From positions 5,734 through 37,889 of the forward strand of contig PLWX01000288.1 of the NCBI GenBank assembly GCA_003151155.1: a stretch of DNA of 32,156 nucleotides, in the 5' to 3' direction. This document shows, piece by piece, positions 1-8,719 of the stretch; position 1 is the first letter of the stretch, and every line of letters begins with the position of its first letter. Under the pieces are notes generated by a model. The model was not told the DNA's origin, made no database searches, and worked only from the letters and a program-made list of their open reading frames with translations. The stretch is from Acidobacteriaceae bacterium (GTDB lineage: Bacteria > Acidobacteriota > Terriglobia > Terriglobales > Acidobacteriaceae). Both the position numbers and the translations under genes were made by a program.

Positions 1-860
1 CCGCTCGCCACCGGCTTGCCGATCACGAGGAAGTCTGGCTGCAAGTTGTGCTCGCGGGTGTAACCTCCCGGGCCAGCGCAAATCGTATGTGTCTCGTCGA
101 TGATCAGCAGGCTGCCATACTTGTGTGACAGATGACGGACCGCTTCGTGAAAGCCCGGCACCGGATGTACGATGCCAACGTTCGTGAGTGCCGGCTCCAT
201 CAGGACGCAGGCCACGTCGTTATGGGCGAGTTCCCTCTCCAGGGCGGCGAAATCATTAAATTCGATCACTCTCGTAGTTAAGTTCGGATTGACCGGCGGG
301 CCGATGTTCCCTCGTCGCGGGCCAGCAACCCCATCCGTGAGGTTGATAAACGTCTCATCCACCGTGCCGTGGTAGCACCAGTTGAAAACCAATATCTTCG
401 GACGTCCGGTAATTTCGCGAGCGATACGAATGGAAAAACGGTTTGCATCGGTTGCCGTCAAGGCAAATTGCCAATAAGGCAATCCGAAACGGCGTTTTAG
501 TTCTTCGCCAACCCAGATCGAATTTTCAGTCGGGAGCATGAACGTCAGCCCTTGCTTCGCCTGCTCCACCAGAGCTGCCACCGCCGCCTTCGGTGAGTGG
601 CCGGTCATGGCGCCAGTATCACCAAGGCAGAGATCCACATACTCGTGACCGTCAAGATCGGTGAAGTGCGCGCCTTGCGCGTCGGCCACGAATATCGGAA
701 ACGGTCCCGGCCACTTCGACATCCAGTTCATCGGAACTCCGCCGTGCAGGGAGCCCCCGGCGCGCTTGAACATCTCGTGAGACTTGGGATGAGTGCGCAC
801 AAATTGTTCCCGCTCTCGTTCCATGAGCAACGATAGACGTGACCGGTCGATCTGTTTCAT
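1..860 (-). CDS. Class III aminotransferase, glutamate-1-semialdehyde aminomutase-like (C-terminus outside window)
   Basis: A PLP-dependent class III aminotransferase reads from an ATG at 860 to the left window edge without a stop, giving 286 residues. The visible part holds the substrate-entry region, a pyridine-binding aspartate in IIDETHT, and VIGKPVASG near residues 279-287, where K282 is the expected Schiff-base lysine. The family moves amino groups between a keto/aldehyde carbon and an amino carbon. The closest relatives I recognise are glutamate-1-semialdehyde aminomutase-like proteins, but no heme genes are adjacent, so hemL is not assigned. It is divergent from the cytochrome fusion at 1021, with 160 bases between them. 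The family is secure; the substrate is unknown. Confidence 0.85.
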   Translation of the reverse strand, partial: MKQIDRSRLSLLMEREREQFVRTHPKSHEMFKRAGGSLHGGVPMNWMSKWPGPFPIFVADAQGAHFTDLDGHEYVDLCLGDTGAMTGHSPKAAVAALVEQAKQGLTFMLPTENSIWVGEELKRRFGLPYWQFALTATDANRFSIRIAREITGRPKILVFNWCYHGTVDETFINLTDGVAGPRRGNIGPPVNPNLTTRVIEFNDFAALERELAHNDVACVLMEPALTNVGIVHPVPGFHEAVRHLSHKYGSLLIIDETHTICAGPGGYTREHNLQPDFLVIGKPVAS

Positions 861-1020
861 AGCGCCAACATCATACGCACGACCGCGAGCAGAGTCATTC
901 CTGCAAATTTTTGTAACTGCGTGAATCCTCAAGTGGGCTTCAACATCCAACTTGGCAAAGTTTCCGTATCGCCGGGCATGCGGAAAAACCCTAGCTGAAC
1001 AATCCCCCGCGGAGGCATGC

Positions 1021-2652
1021 GTGCAGGTTTCGCGAACCATCTATTCTTCGGCAATTGTTACGACTCTGCTTCTCACCTCATTTGTCCTGTCACAGACTGC
1101 AACGTTTCATAGCGCTCCTCCGTCCGCAGCGCAAAGTAAAAATCCTGTAGCTGGCCAGTCGAGCGCCATCAATGCCGGAAAAACGCTTTACGGCCAGAAC
1201 TGCGCTTCATGCCACGGTGCTGGCGGTGAGGGCACTGGCAACATCCCTGCCTTGAAATCAGGCCCGACCCAATCTGCCAAGGATGGCGAGGTTTTCTGGT
1301 TCATCACCAAAGGATCTGTGGATAACGGAATGCCCGCATGGGCGAGCCTTTCGCAGGCCAAGCGATGGCAGATCGTCAGCTATTTGAAAGTGATGAAAAC
1401 AGCGGGGGCCGCTACGCCGGTCGCCTCAGCTGACGCGAGCCTTCCGACTGCGAAAAGCGGCAGCGGGCCATTCATTGATTTCCGAGATGAGAAACCGGGC
1501 GCTTTCCGCAAGATTACGGTTCAGGATCTCCCGGAGCCGTATGCGACGAAGTCGTCCAGCAACGGTCCACACATCGTGCCGCGACCTCAAAACGCGTGGC
1601 CGCAAACCCTGCCGGGCTTCAAAGTCGACGTATTCGCCAGCAATCTGGATAATCCACGCGAGATTCGAACCGCTCCCAATGGCGATATCTTTGTCGCAGA
1701 AATGAGCGCGGGCGATATCAAGATATTTCGCGGCATGACTGCCGACGGGAAGCCCGAACAGACCGCAGAATTTGTTGGCGGACTCGACGAACCCTTCGGT
1801 ATCGCATTCTATCCATCCGGCCCGAATCCTCAGTGGATCTACATCGGCAATACGAACGCCGTTGTTCGGATTCCCTATCAGAACGGCGATTTGAAAGCCC
1901 GCGGTACTCCGCAAAAGCTAGTCGATCTTCCAACTGGTGGCCACTCCACGCGCGAGGTGCGCTTCAGCCTCGACGACAAAACGATGTTCGTATCCGTTGG
2001 TTCGGCTTCAAACGTGGACGATCCCGACACTCATTCCAGTGAGAAGAATCGAGCTGACATTCTCGCGGCCAATCCCGACGGCAGCAACCTGCATGTGTAC
2101 GCTTCCGGCATTCGCAATCCAGTAGGGTTGGCGGTGAACCCCAAAACCGGCGAGCTCTGGTGTTCGGTGAATGAACGCGATGCCCTTGGCGATAATCTTG
2201 TTCCCGACTACATCACCCACGTGCAGGAGGGCGGCTTCTATGGATGGCCGTGGTATTACATGGGCGATCATCAGGACCCGCGTCATGCCGGCAAACATCC
2301 CGAACTGAGAGGAAAAATCCTTGTCCCAGATGTCTTGCTTCAACCTCACAACGCATCGCTGGAACTCACCTTTTACGATGGCAAGAGCTTTCCTGCGGAG
2401 TACCAGGGCGACATTTTCGCCGCCGAACATGGATCGTGGAACAAGGCTGTGCGCGTAGGTTACGAAGTCATTCGCGTGCCACTACACCAGACAGGCCACG
2501 CTACTGGTGAGTACGAAGATTTCCTCACCGGCTTCGTCACGCCCGATGGCAACGCGTGGGGACGGCCGGTTGGCATCACCGTTGCGGCGGACGGGTCGCT
2601 GCTTGTGGCCGACGACGGGTCCAATACGATCTGGCGCATCAGTCACCAGTAA
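1021..2652 (+). CDS. Secreted cytochrome c / L-sorbosone (glucose) dehydrogenase fusion
   Basis: A 543-residue exported redox protein. A GTG start at 1021 is chosen over the longer TTG at 952 because GGAGG lies at 1011-1015, five bases upstream, and the shorter form begins directly with a signal peptide (hydrophobic stretch at about residues 10-27). A small cytochrome c domain follows with heme motif CASCH (C61, C64, H65) and a likely axial methionine, M104, in NGMPAW. From about residue 200 comes a beta-propeller of the glucose/sorbosone dehydrogenase family, which binds PQQ in characterised members. The likely role is periplasmic oxidation of a sugar or aldose, with electrons passed through the fused heme. 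The substrate cannot be told from sequence. A terminator follows at 2690. Confidence 0.88.
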   Translation: MQVSRTIYSSAIVTTLLLTSFVLSQTATFHSAPPSAAQSKNPVAGQSSAINAGKTLYGQNCASCHGAGGEGTGNIPALKSGPTQSAKDGEVFWFITKGSVDNGMPAWASLSQAKRWQIVSYLKVMKTAGAATPVASADASLPTAKSGSGPFIDFRDEKPGAFRKITVQDLPEPYATKSSSNGPHIVPRPQNAWPQTLPGFKVDVFASNLDNPREIRTAPNGDIFVAEMSAGDIKIFRGMTADGKPEQTAEFVGGLDEPFGIAFYPSGPNPQWIYIGNTNAVVRIPYQNGDLKARGTPQKLVDLPTGGHSTREVRFSLDDKTMFVSVGSASNVDDPDTHSSEKNRADILAANPDGSNLHVYASGIRNPVGLAVNPKTGELWCSVNERDALGDNLVPDYITHVQEGGFYGWPWYYMGDHQDPRHAGKHPELRGKILVPDVLLQPHNASLELTFYDGKSFPAEYQGDIFAAEHGSWNKAVRVGYEVIRVPLHQTGHATGEYEDFLTGFVTPDGNAWGRPVGITVAADGSLLVADDGSNTIWRISHQ

Positions 2653-2681
2653 CGTTAGTACTTTAGTAACGTTGGTACTTT
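2648..2681. repeat. Tandem 17-bp direct repeat (two copies)
   Basis: Two adjacent 17-base units, 2648-2664 and 2665-2681, read AGTAACGTTAGTACTTT and AGTAACGTTGGTACTTT and differ at one base. The first copy contains the TAA stop of the cytochrome fusion, so a small duplication has extended the 3' end just before the terminator. No function is evident. Confidence 0.8.
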
Positions 2682-2689
2682 GCTGATCA

Positions 2690-2716
2690 GGCCGAGTCTT
2701 TGCGCTCGGCCTTTTT
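2690..2716 (+). terminator. Rho-independent terminator of the cytochrome fusion gene
   Basis: GGCCGAG (2690-2696) pairs with CTCGGCC (2705-2711) around an 8-base loop and is followed by five Ts. It sits 37 bases after the stop codon. Confidence 0.85.
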
Positions 2717-2718
2717 AC

Positions 2719-2727
2719 TGCTATATT
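2719..2727 (+). promoter_or_regulatory. Extended -10 promoter element of the cupin gene
   Basis: TGCTATATT gives a TGn extension plus TATATT, directly after the preceding terminator and 19 bases before the ATG at 2747. The expected transcript start near 2734 leaves a leader of only about 12 bases. No convincing -35 box was found. Confidence 0.45.
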
Positions 2728-2746
2728 GCGCAAGCAGAGTAGCTGA

Positions 2747-3430
2747 ATGCGCATCGACCTCACTTCCACCGCACCGCATCTTCATCCCGCGTTCGAATGG
2801 GAAGCGAAAAGCGGCAGCGACGAACTCGTGATGTATCGCAACCCCGAGTACCGGGTTGAGGGCGGACTTCGGACGTGCGGGCGCGGCAAGCGAGAACTTT
2901 CGTTTTCGCTGGACGAACTCTGGTTCGTAATGCACGGCCGGGCGCATATTCGTCGCGATTCGGGTGAGACTCTCGATGTGGCGCCATTCACTGCGATTCA
3001 CTTCAAAGAAGAATGGAAAGGCCAAGCCACGATCGAGGAGACTCTTCGCGTCAGCTACATGCGCTGTCTTGGTGAGGCTTCAGGTATCACGCCGATCTTG
3101 CGCGATGTGCTGCATGCCGGTCCATTGGAAGATTGGGGCGCGGTGTCCAAGCGCATTCTAGGCATCTCGCAGAAAGCGGGCATTCTGCTCACCCGTAGCC
3201 AACCACCAAGGCGTGCGGAATCCGGCATCTGGACATGCTCCCCCGGTACGTGGCGGTGTGAGGTGAAGAGCGACGAATTCTGCCATTTCATTGCAGGCTG
3301 CAGTCTCTACACCCACGACAACGGCGAACAGATTGAGATCAAGCCCGATACGTTGGCGCTCTTTCCCGCAGGCTGGAACGGAATTTGCGAAGTGCGGGAA
3401 ACCGTACGCAAGGTCTACATGATCCGCTGA
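2747..3430 (+). CDS. Bicupin protein (DUF861/Cupin_3-like C-terminal domain)
   Basis: A cytoplasmic protein of 227 residues with two cupin-fold halves. The first half (about 45-90) contains ELWFVMHGRAHI and a turn rich in acidic residues. The second (about 160-226) runs from SGIWTCSPGTWRCEV through EFCHFIAGC to FPAGWNGICEV, which matches the Cupin_3/DUF861 pattern seen in ureidoglycine aminohydrolase-type proteins. The usual metal-binding histidine set is sparse, so catalysis is uncertain. The gene has its own promoter-like element, and its TGA stop abuts the stop codon of the convergent ADOP permease with no base between them. The exact role is unknown. Confidence 0.7.
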   Translation: MRIDLTSTAPHLHPAFEWEAKSGSDELVMYRNPEYRVEGGLRTCGRGKRELSFSLDELWFVMHGRAHIRRDSGETLDVAPFTAIHFKEEWKGQATIEETLRVSYMRCLGEASGITPILRDVLHAGPLEDWGAVSKRILGISQKAGILLTRSQPPRRAESGIWTCSPGTWRCEVKSDEFCHFIAGCSLYTHDNGEQIEIKPDTLALFPAGWNGICEVRETVRKVYMIR

Positions 3431-5845
3431 TTATTCATAGCGCAACGCGGTTGTTGGTTGCACTGACGCCGCGCGGCGCGCCGGCAAGTAGCAGGCCAGC
3501 AGGATCACTCCCATCAAGACCAGGGGGACGGTGCTGAAGGTCAGCGCGTCTCTGGGATTCACCTCGTACAACAAGCTTGCCATGACCTTGCCGATTGCAA
3601 GTGCAGCTATCACCCCCGCAACTACGCCGAGGCAGGCCACTTTCGCACCTTGTGTGATCACCATGCGGAGAACGTCACCACGCTGCGCGCCGACCGCCAT
3701 GCGAATCGCTATCTCGCGGGTGCGTTGCGATACGGAGTATGCAATCACCCCGTAGACGCCGATCGCTGAAAGCACCAGCGCCAAGCCGGCAAAGCTAAGC
3801 AGCAGCGCCATGTCGAAGCGGCGGAGCGATCCTGAATCGGCATAGAGTTCGTCCATCGTGTGCACACTGAAGACGGGTATCGTCTTGTCGATTTCCCCGA
3901 CCGCGGCGCGCACCGAAGGTACGATCCCAGCCGTCGTACCTCTCACAGCAATGCTCATATTTTTTTCGAAGAGCGGCAACACCGCGGCAGGAACTTGTGT
4001 GTACGGGTAGTATGCGGTCGGTTCCAGTTCGACATCGAGACCCCAATGTCTCACATCGGCGGCTTCGCCAACCACCGTGAAGAACGGCGCGTTCGGAATC
4101 TCCGGCCGCAACCGTTTTCCAATCGGATTCTCGTTCGGAAAGTAACGTTTCGCGAGCATCTCGCTCACGATTACCACGTTCAGCGAAGTTGCCGTATCGC
4201 TATCGGCAAACTCCCTGCCCCGTAAAATCGGGATCTGCAACGTGTGGAAGTAGGCTGGCGCGACGGCACGAAAACGCGTGATGGTTTCTCCCGGTCCAAG
4301 CTTCGGAGTTGCGCCGTCGAGCGTGATCGGCATCGACGGATCCGTTCCGCTCATCGGCAGGTCACGTCCGAGGGTCGCCGCCTGCACTCCGGGCAATGCA
4401 CGCACTCTGTCCAACACCTGCCGGTAGAAATCAGGAACGCGCTCGGGCGGGGTGCTCCGCGGCACTGTAATGCGGACCGCGGTGACATTGTGCGGATTGA
4501 ATCCCGGATCAATCTTATGCAGTTTCCAGAGGCTTTTAGCGGCAAGCCCTGAGCCAATCAACAACATGCAAGCGAGAGCCGTCTCGGCGAGCACGAACGC
4601 CGAGCGTTGCTTCCCTATGCGACCGCTGGAAGTTCGCAGATTTTCCTTTAGTACGGTGTTGAGGTCAGCCTTCGATGCGCTGAATGCAGGCGCAAGACCA
4701 AACACAATGCCAACCACGACGGACACAAAGAAGGTGAAGAGCAGCACGGAACTGTCGATGCGTACTTCTTCGACGCGGGGAATATTCGTCGGGTGCATCG
4801 CCAGGACAAATCGTAATGCCACTGCGCCAAGACCCAACCCGAGCGCGCCGGCGGTGACGGATAACAGCAGGCTTTCGGTCAGCAACTGACGAATTAATCG
4901 CGATCGCGGCGCACCGAGAGCACTGCGAACCGACAGCTCGGAACGGCGACCGGCTCCACGAGCGAGTAACAGGTTGATTACATTCGACGTTGCAATGAGC
5001 AGCACCAGGCCTACCGAACCCATCAGTAGCAACAACGCCGGACGGACCTCGCCAAAAACGAACTCTGGCATCGACTGCAGCTGCAAACCAAGTCCCGCAT
5101 CCCCGCTGGGGTCTTGGGTTTTGAGACGCGCCGCGACGCCATTGACCTCCGCCTGCGCCGTTTGCATCGACATGCCATCAGGCAGCCGTACGAACGCCCA
5201 CATCCAATGAATGCGGCGCGACTTCGAGGGATCGTTGGGGTCAAGTTTCAGCGGAGTCCACAGAAGCTCATTCCGGTTCAGAACATAAAAACCCTTGGGC
5301 ATAATGCCGACGATTGTGTAAGCCATCCCGTCGAGTTTCACCGTTTGGTTCAGGATGTTGGGGTCCGAGTTGAAGCGCGTCCGCCAAATGCCTTCACTCA
5401 AAAGAGCCACCGGTGCGCCATTGGGGCGGTCCTCATCGGCGCTGAAATTTCGGCCAAGGACCGGCTGCACTCCAAAGTTGGGCAGCAATTCGTAGGATAA
5501 GTAGCCGCCGGCGACGCGCTCGGGAGTGTCTTTATCGGCAAGATTGTAGGCCGATGGAGAATACGCCGCCAGGTTGCCGGCCAATCCGCCTTGGCGCTTC
5601 CATTCCACAAAGTTAGGCGTCGTAAATGCGTTAGGACTTCCGTTCGGATCGATCTGCCATACCGCCATTAAGCGGTCTGCCTGCTGCACCGGTAATGGCC
5701 GCAGAAGCACAGCATTCACAACGCTGAACATCGCCGTGTTCGCCCCGATCGCCAGCGCGATCGTAAGCAGCGCTACAAACGTGAAATTGGGAGTTCGCCA
5801 CAGCGTACGAATACCAAACTTGATGTCCTGTAGAAGATGATCCAT
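3431..5845 (-). CDS. ADOP-type ABC transporter permease (MacB/FtsX family)
   Basis: An inner-membrane permease of 804 residues built as two FtsX-like halves. Order: an amphipathic start (MDHLLQDIKFGIRTL), TM1 at about 20-42, a large periplasmic MacB-type core domain, three TM segments between about 270 and 430, a second periplasmic domain, and three TM segments in the last 120 residues, including the FtsX signature around SVSQRTREIAIRMAVGAQ. This duplicated architecture without an adjacent ATPase is typical of the orphan permeases amplified in Acidobacteria. The N-terminal cytoplasmic helical extension seen in many ADOPs is absent. MacB relatives use mechanotransmission to move peptides or lipoproteins; the substrate here is unknown. 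Confidence 0.92.
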   Translation of the reverse strand: MDHLLQDIKFGIRTLWRTPNFTFVALLTIALAIGANTAMFSVVNAVLLRPLPVQQADRLMAVWQIDPNGSPNAFTTPNFVEWKRQGGLAGNLAAYSPSAYNLADKDTPERVAGGYLSYELLPNFGVQPVLGRNFSADEDRPNGAPVALLSEGIWRTRFNSDPNILNQTVKLDGMAYTIVGIMPKGFYVLNRNELLWTPLKLDPNDPSKSRRIHWMWAFVRLPDGMSMQTAQAEVNGVAARLKTQDPSGDAGLGLQLQSMPEFVFGEVRPALLLLMGSVGLVLLIATSNVINLLLARGAGRRSELSVRSALGAPRSRLIRQLLTESLLLSVTAGALGLGLGAVALRFVLAMHPTNIPRVEEVRIDSSVLLFTFFVSVVVGIVFGLAPAFSASKADLNTVLKENLRTSSGRIGKQRSAFVLAETALACMLLIGSGLAAKSLWKLHKIDPGFNPHNVTAVRITVPRSTPPERVPDFYRQVLDRVRALPGVQAATLGRDLPMSGTDPSMPITLDGATPKLGPGETITRFRAVAPAYFHTLQIPILRGREFADSDTATSLNVVIVSEMLAKRYFPNENPIGKRLRPEIPNAPFFTVVGEAADVRHWGLDVELEPTAYYPYTQVPAAVLPLFEKNMSIAVRGTTAGIVPSVRAAVGEIDKTIPVFSVHTMDELYADSGSLRRFDMALLLSFAGLALVLSAIGVYGVIAYSVSQRTREIAIRMAVGAQRGDVLRMVITQGAKVACLGVVAGVIAALAIGKVMASLLYEVNPRDALTFSTVPLVLMGVILLACYLPARRAASVQPTTALRYE

Positions 5846-5934
5846 TCCCGACGCCTCAAAAACCGCTCTTCCCCCAGATACTAACGCTGCTCGCCTCTAA
5901 CGACACGCAGCACGTCCCTGAAATTGACGCTTCC

Positions 5935-5968
5935 AAAAAGAAAAAGCGAGGAAGCATCGCCTCCTCGC
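5935..5968 (-). terminator. Rho-independent terminator of the small secreted protein gene
   Basis: On the minus strand GCGAGGA and TCCTCGC (5962-5968 with 5946-5952) form a 7-bp stem with a 9-base loop. It is followed by TTTTTCTTTTT (5935-5945) and lies 25 bases after the stop of the 5994-6566 gene. Confidence 0.85.
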
Positions 5969-5993
5969 CACTCTCTTACTTTTTTAAAACTCT

Positions 5994-6566
5994 TTACGGT
6001 TTCTTAGGGCTGATATCACAGGCGCTATGTACCTTGCCGAGGTCCAATCCCGCTGGCGAAAACTCCGCGATCTGCGGCCCACGGCGTGACAGGAACTCTA
6101 CCCGGAACAGACGAGCGCCGATCAATTCGCGGGTGGTTCCTTTGTCCATGGACAAAAATCGCCCTCCAACCCAGTTCCATCCGTGATGGCTGTGCGCGTT
6201 GTCGACGCGAACCGTGACTTCCATCTGCGGTTGTCCCCAAAATCCAGGCCGATTCGGCCCCGACATGCGGAGGTTAGGCCGGAAATCGCTGAGGTCAAGT
6301 TTGCCATTCTTGCAATACAGGATGATCTTCGAACGGCGATCACTGTCCGGGAGCGTGTTCTCCGATTCCAATTCAAAACGAACGAGCTTCGCCGCAGTCA
6401 TGGAGTCTTCGGATTCGAACACCATCCATTTTCCGCCAGCGCTCATGCCGGTACCACGGTCCGGTGGCTCTGGACCAGGATCACGATCCTGCGCGAACGC
6501 AGAACCCACCGTGACGAGAGCCAAGAACAATACAACGATCGAAATTCCAGATAAAGGCTTGCGCAT
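5994..6566 (-). CDS. Secreted conserved protein of unknown function, two cysteines
   Basis: I do not recognise a named family. The ATG at 6566 is chosen because GGAG lies 8 bases upstream and the product opens with a clean signal peptide (MRKPL, then a hydrophobic stretch at 9-20, cleavage near AFA-Q at 25-26); the reading frame extends upstream to 6689, but that extra part looks non-coding. The mature part (about 165 residues) has few hydrophobic runs, GWNWVGGRFLSMDKGTT at about 129-145, FWGQPQME at about 109-116, and two cysteines (C85, C183) that could form a disulfide after export. It is last in a run of minus-strand genes downstream of the ABC exporter and has its own terminator. Possibly exported or envelope-associated. 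Confidence 0.75.
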   Translation of the reverse strand: MRKPLSGISIVVLFLALVTVGSAFAQDRDPGPEPPDRGTGMSAGGKWMVFESEDSMTAAKLVRFELESENTLPDSDRRSKIILYCKNGKLDLSDFRPNLRMSGPNRPGFWGQPQMEVTVRVDNAHSHHGWNWVGGRFLSMDKGTTRELIGARLFRVEFLSRRGPQIAEFSPAGLDLGKVHSACDISPKKP

Positions 6567-6660
6567 CAAGTTCACTCCAGTGAGCCGGTCGCGACACAAC
6601 TCCCTTGGACTCACCTGGTATAAACCCCAGTCCCGGGAAAAGTTGCATAGCACGAAAGCA

Positions 6661-7740
6661 TTATGTCCAACGGAAGAACCGCACGGCAAACAGGAAACAC
6701 AGACCGCCCCACAAACTCATTACCAAGATAGGTTCGGCCTGCGAGGTCAGGGTTTTACCTTCGAGAATGACCGCGCGCAAGCTATCGTTGAGCGCCGTCA
6801 GCGGCAGCAACCGGATCAGTGGAATGACCTTCGCCGGAAACCTCTCGTAAGAAAAGAAGATGCCCGAGAAGACCCACATTGGCATCATGATCACGTTCAT
6901 GATCCCACTTGCGGTCTCGATTTTCTCCGCGCGGCTCGCGGTCAAAAGTCCCAGCCCCGCAAAAGTCATGGCGCCGAGGCAGCTGACGAAAAGAATCGCA
7001 GGCCACGATCCCATCACGCGCATGTGAAACATGAGCACGCCAAAACCGAGAACAATGAGCAGTTCGAGGATCATCAGGATCAACCGGCTGGATGCGAGCG
7101 CCAGCAGGAAATCGCTGCGGCGCATGGGGGTGGCGACAAAGCGCTTCAACAGTTTGCGCTGCCGCATGTCCACCAGCGCAAATCCGATGCCCCACATCCC
7201 CGAGCCCATCAGGTTCATACCCAGCAGTCCGGGAATTAGGAAATCGATATAACGGCTGCCCGGCTCGCTGTTCACGCGTGAACTCGAAGTGAGAGAGGGC
7301 TTGCGTCCCGCCGACGTTTGCAGTGCGTCATCCACCACATTTTGTGCCAACAGGCTCTCGGGACGCGACGGATCGTATACATATTCCGCACCGCCTTTCC
7401 CGTCAGGCAAGATTTCCAGATCTACTTTGCCGAGCCGAAAACTATCCGCAGCCTGCTCTGGCGGCTGCACCTGGATGTTGAATTTCTGTCCGTCTGGCGC
7501 GGCCTTCAGCAATTGCCGTAGCCGATCGGAGCCTTCCTGTTGGGCGAAGACCACATTCACTTTTTCCGTTGGACGATTTCGGAATGCGATTCCAAGACCA
7601 AACGCAAGCAGGATGGGAAAGAGGAAAATCCAGAACACGACTTCCGGCTCACGAAAGAGTTCTTTCATTCGCACGCCGAGTAAGCCGGTATATCCAGCCC
7701 AGCGGCCATGAATCGTCAGCTTCTCTGTTGGCGTCGGCAT
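6661..7740 (-). CDS. ABC-2 type exporter permease
   Basis: A 359-residue integral membrane subunit of an ABC-2 exporter. TM1 is at about 35-53. A roughly 110-residue external loop follows (to about 165), then about five further TM segments from PGLLGMNLMGSGMWGIGFAL to the C-terminal GGLCFLFAVRFF. The motif LVDMRQRKLLKRFVATP between TM2 and TM3 is characteristic of this family. Its ATG lies one base after the TAA of the ATPase gene, so the two are translated from one message and almost certainly form one transporter. Family members export drugs, lipids or polysaccharides; the cargo is not evident. The gene ends close to the window's small secreted protein gene. Confidence 0.92.
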   Translation of the reverse strand: MPTPTEKLTIHGRWAGYTGLLGVRMKELFREPEVVFWIFLFPILLAFGLGIAFRNRPTEKVNVVFAQQEGSDRLRQLLKAAPDGQKFNIQVQPPEQAADSFRLGKVDLEILPDGKGGAEYVYDPSRPESLLAQNVVDDALQTSAGRKPSLTSSSRVNSEPGSRYIDFLIPGLLGMNLMGSGMWGIGFALVDMRQRKLLKRFVATPMRRSDFLLALASSRLILMILELLIVLGFGVLMFHMRVMGSWPAILFVSCLGAMTFAGLGLLTASRAEKIETASGIMNVIMMPMWVFSGIFFSYERFPAKVIPLIRLLPLTALNDSLRAVILEGKTLTSQAEPILVMSLWGGLCFLFAVRFFRWT

Positions 7741-7741
7741 G

Positions 7742-8677
7742 TTAATCCTCTCGCAAATGGCGCCCGGTGAGATTTACGAAAACGTCTTCAAGGCTCGATT
7801 GCCGCGTCGTCAATTGACTCAACTTCCATCCTCGCTGGTTCACCGCGGCCAGCAGCGCGGGAATGGTCAAGTGCGGCTCTTCGACAGTGAGCGCTGTAAT
7901 GCCCGCATCCTGATGAACTCCGCCAACGCCCGGTAACTGACGCCACAGTTCGCCGCCGTCCAGGTGGTCCGCTTCCAGCGCGAACTCCACACGATGATGG
8001 CCGCCTACGCCCGAGATCAACTCTGCTGGAGTTCCAGCAGCGATTACTTTCCCATGATCGATAATGGAAATGTAATCGCAGAGCCTCTCGGCTTCGTCCA
8101 TGTAATGCGTGGTGAGCAACACCGTTCCACCCGATTGTTGGAAGCGCCGAACAATATCCCAAACTTCTCGACGACTCTGTGGATCGAGTCCGGTAGTCGG
8201 CTCATCAAGAAAAAGCAATTGTGGATTGGAAACGAGCGCGGTCGCGATCGCCAGGCGCTGCTTCTGCCCGCCGGAAAGCTTGCCCACGCGCGCGTCGGCT
8301 TTTTCCGTGAGCGATAACTCCGCGAGTACTTCTTCCGCTGGTCGCGACTGCTTATAGAAGCCGGCGAACAATTCCACTGTCTCGCGTACAGTAAGCTTCT
8401 CGCTCAGCCGTGTTTCCTGAAGCGAGATGCCGATCATCTCTCGCAGCGCGCGGGAGTCGCTCTTCCAAGTGTGTCCAAGGATTTCGACTTCACCAGAAGT
8501 TGCAGCCAAGAGCCCTTCCAGGATCTCAATCGTTGTCGTTTTGCCCGCGCCGTTCGGGCCGAGCAGTCCAAAGCACTGCCCGGCGTAGATGGTGAGATCG
8601 AGCCCACGAACGGCTTCAACTTTGCCCTCATAGGTTTTGCGAAGGTCCTTGCAGCGGACCACAACCTGATCATGCAT
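7742..8677 (-). CDS. ABC-2 type exporter ATP-binding protein
   Basis: A 311-residue cytoplasmic ATPase. It has Walker A GPNGAGKTT (residues 40-48), signature LSGGQKQR (134-141), Walker B LLFLDEP (154-160) and an H-loop in LLTTHYMDEAE. A C-terminal extension of about 90 residues is typical of the CcmA/DRA-type drug exporter ATPases. It pairs with the permease starting at 7740. It follows the nucleotidyltransferase-phosphomutase gene by 42 bases. GACAAT, a possible -10 element, ends 8 bases before its ATG on the minus strand, so it may also have a leaderless start of its own. The export substrate is unknown. Confidence 0.94.
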   Translation of the reverse strand: MHDQVVVRCKDLRKTYEGKVEAVRGLDLTIYAGQCFGLLGPNGAGKTTTIEILEGLLAATSGEVEILGHTWKSDSRALREMIGISLQETRLSEKLTVRETVELFAGFYKQSRPAEEVLAELSLTEKADARVGKLSGGQKQRLAIATALVSNPQLLFLDEPTTGLDPQSRREVWDIVRRFQQSGGTVLLTTHYMDEAERLCDYISIIDHGKVIAAGTPAELISGVGGHHRVEFALEADHLDGGELWRQLPGVGGVHQDAGITALTVEEPHLTIPALLAAVNQRGWKLSQLTTRQSSLEDVFVNLTGRHLRED

Positions 8678-8719
8678 GACGGGATATTGTCCTACATGTG
8701 AGAAGTTTCTGCTTCGTCG

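Noticed and set aside
6199-7239. 346-codon open frame on the plus strand
   Set aside because: Antisense to the secreted protein gene and the ABC permease. His/Arg/Gln-rich and without domains.
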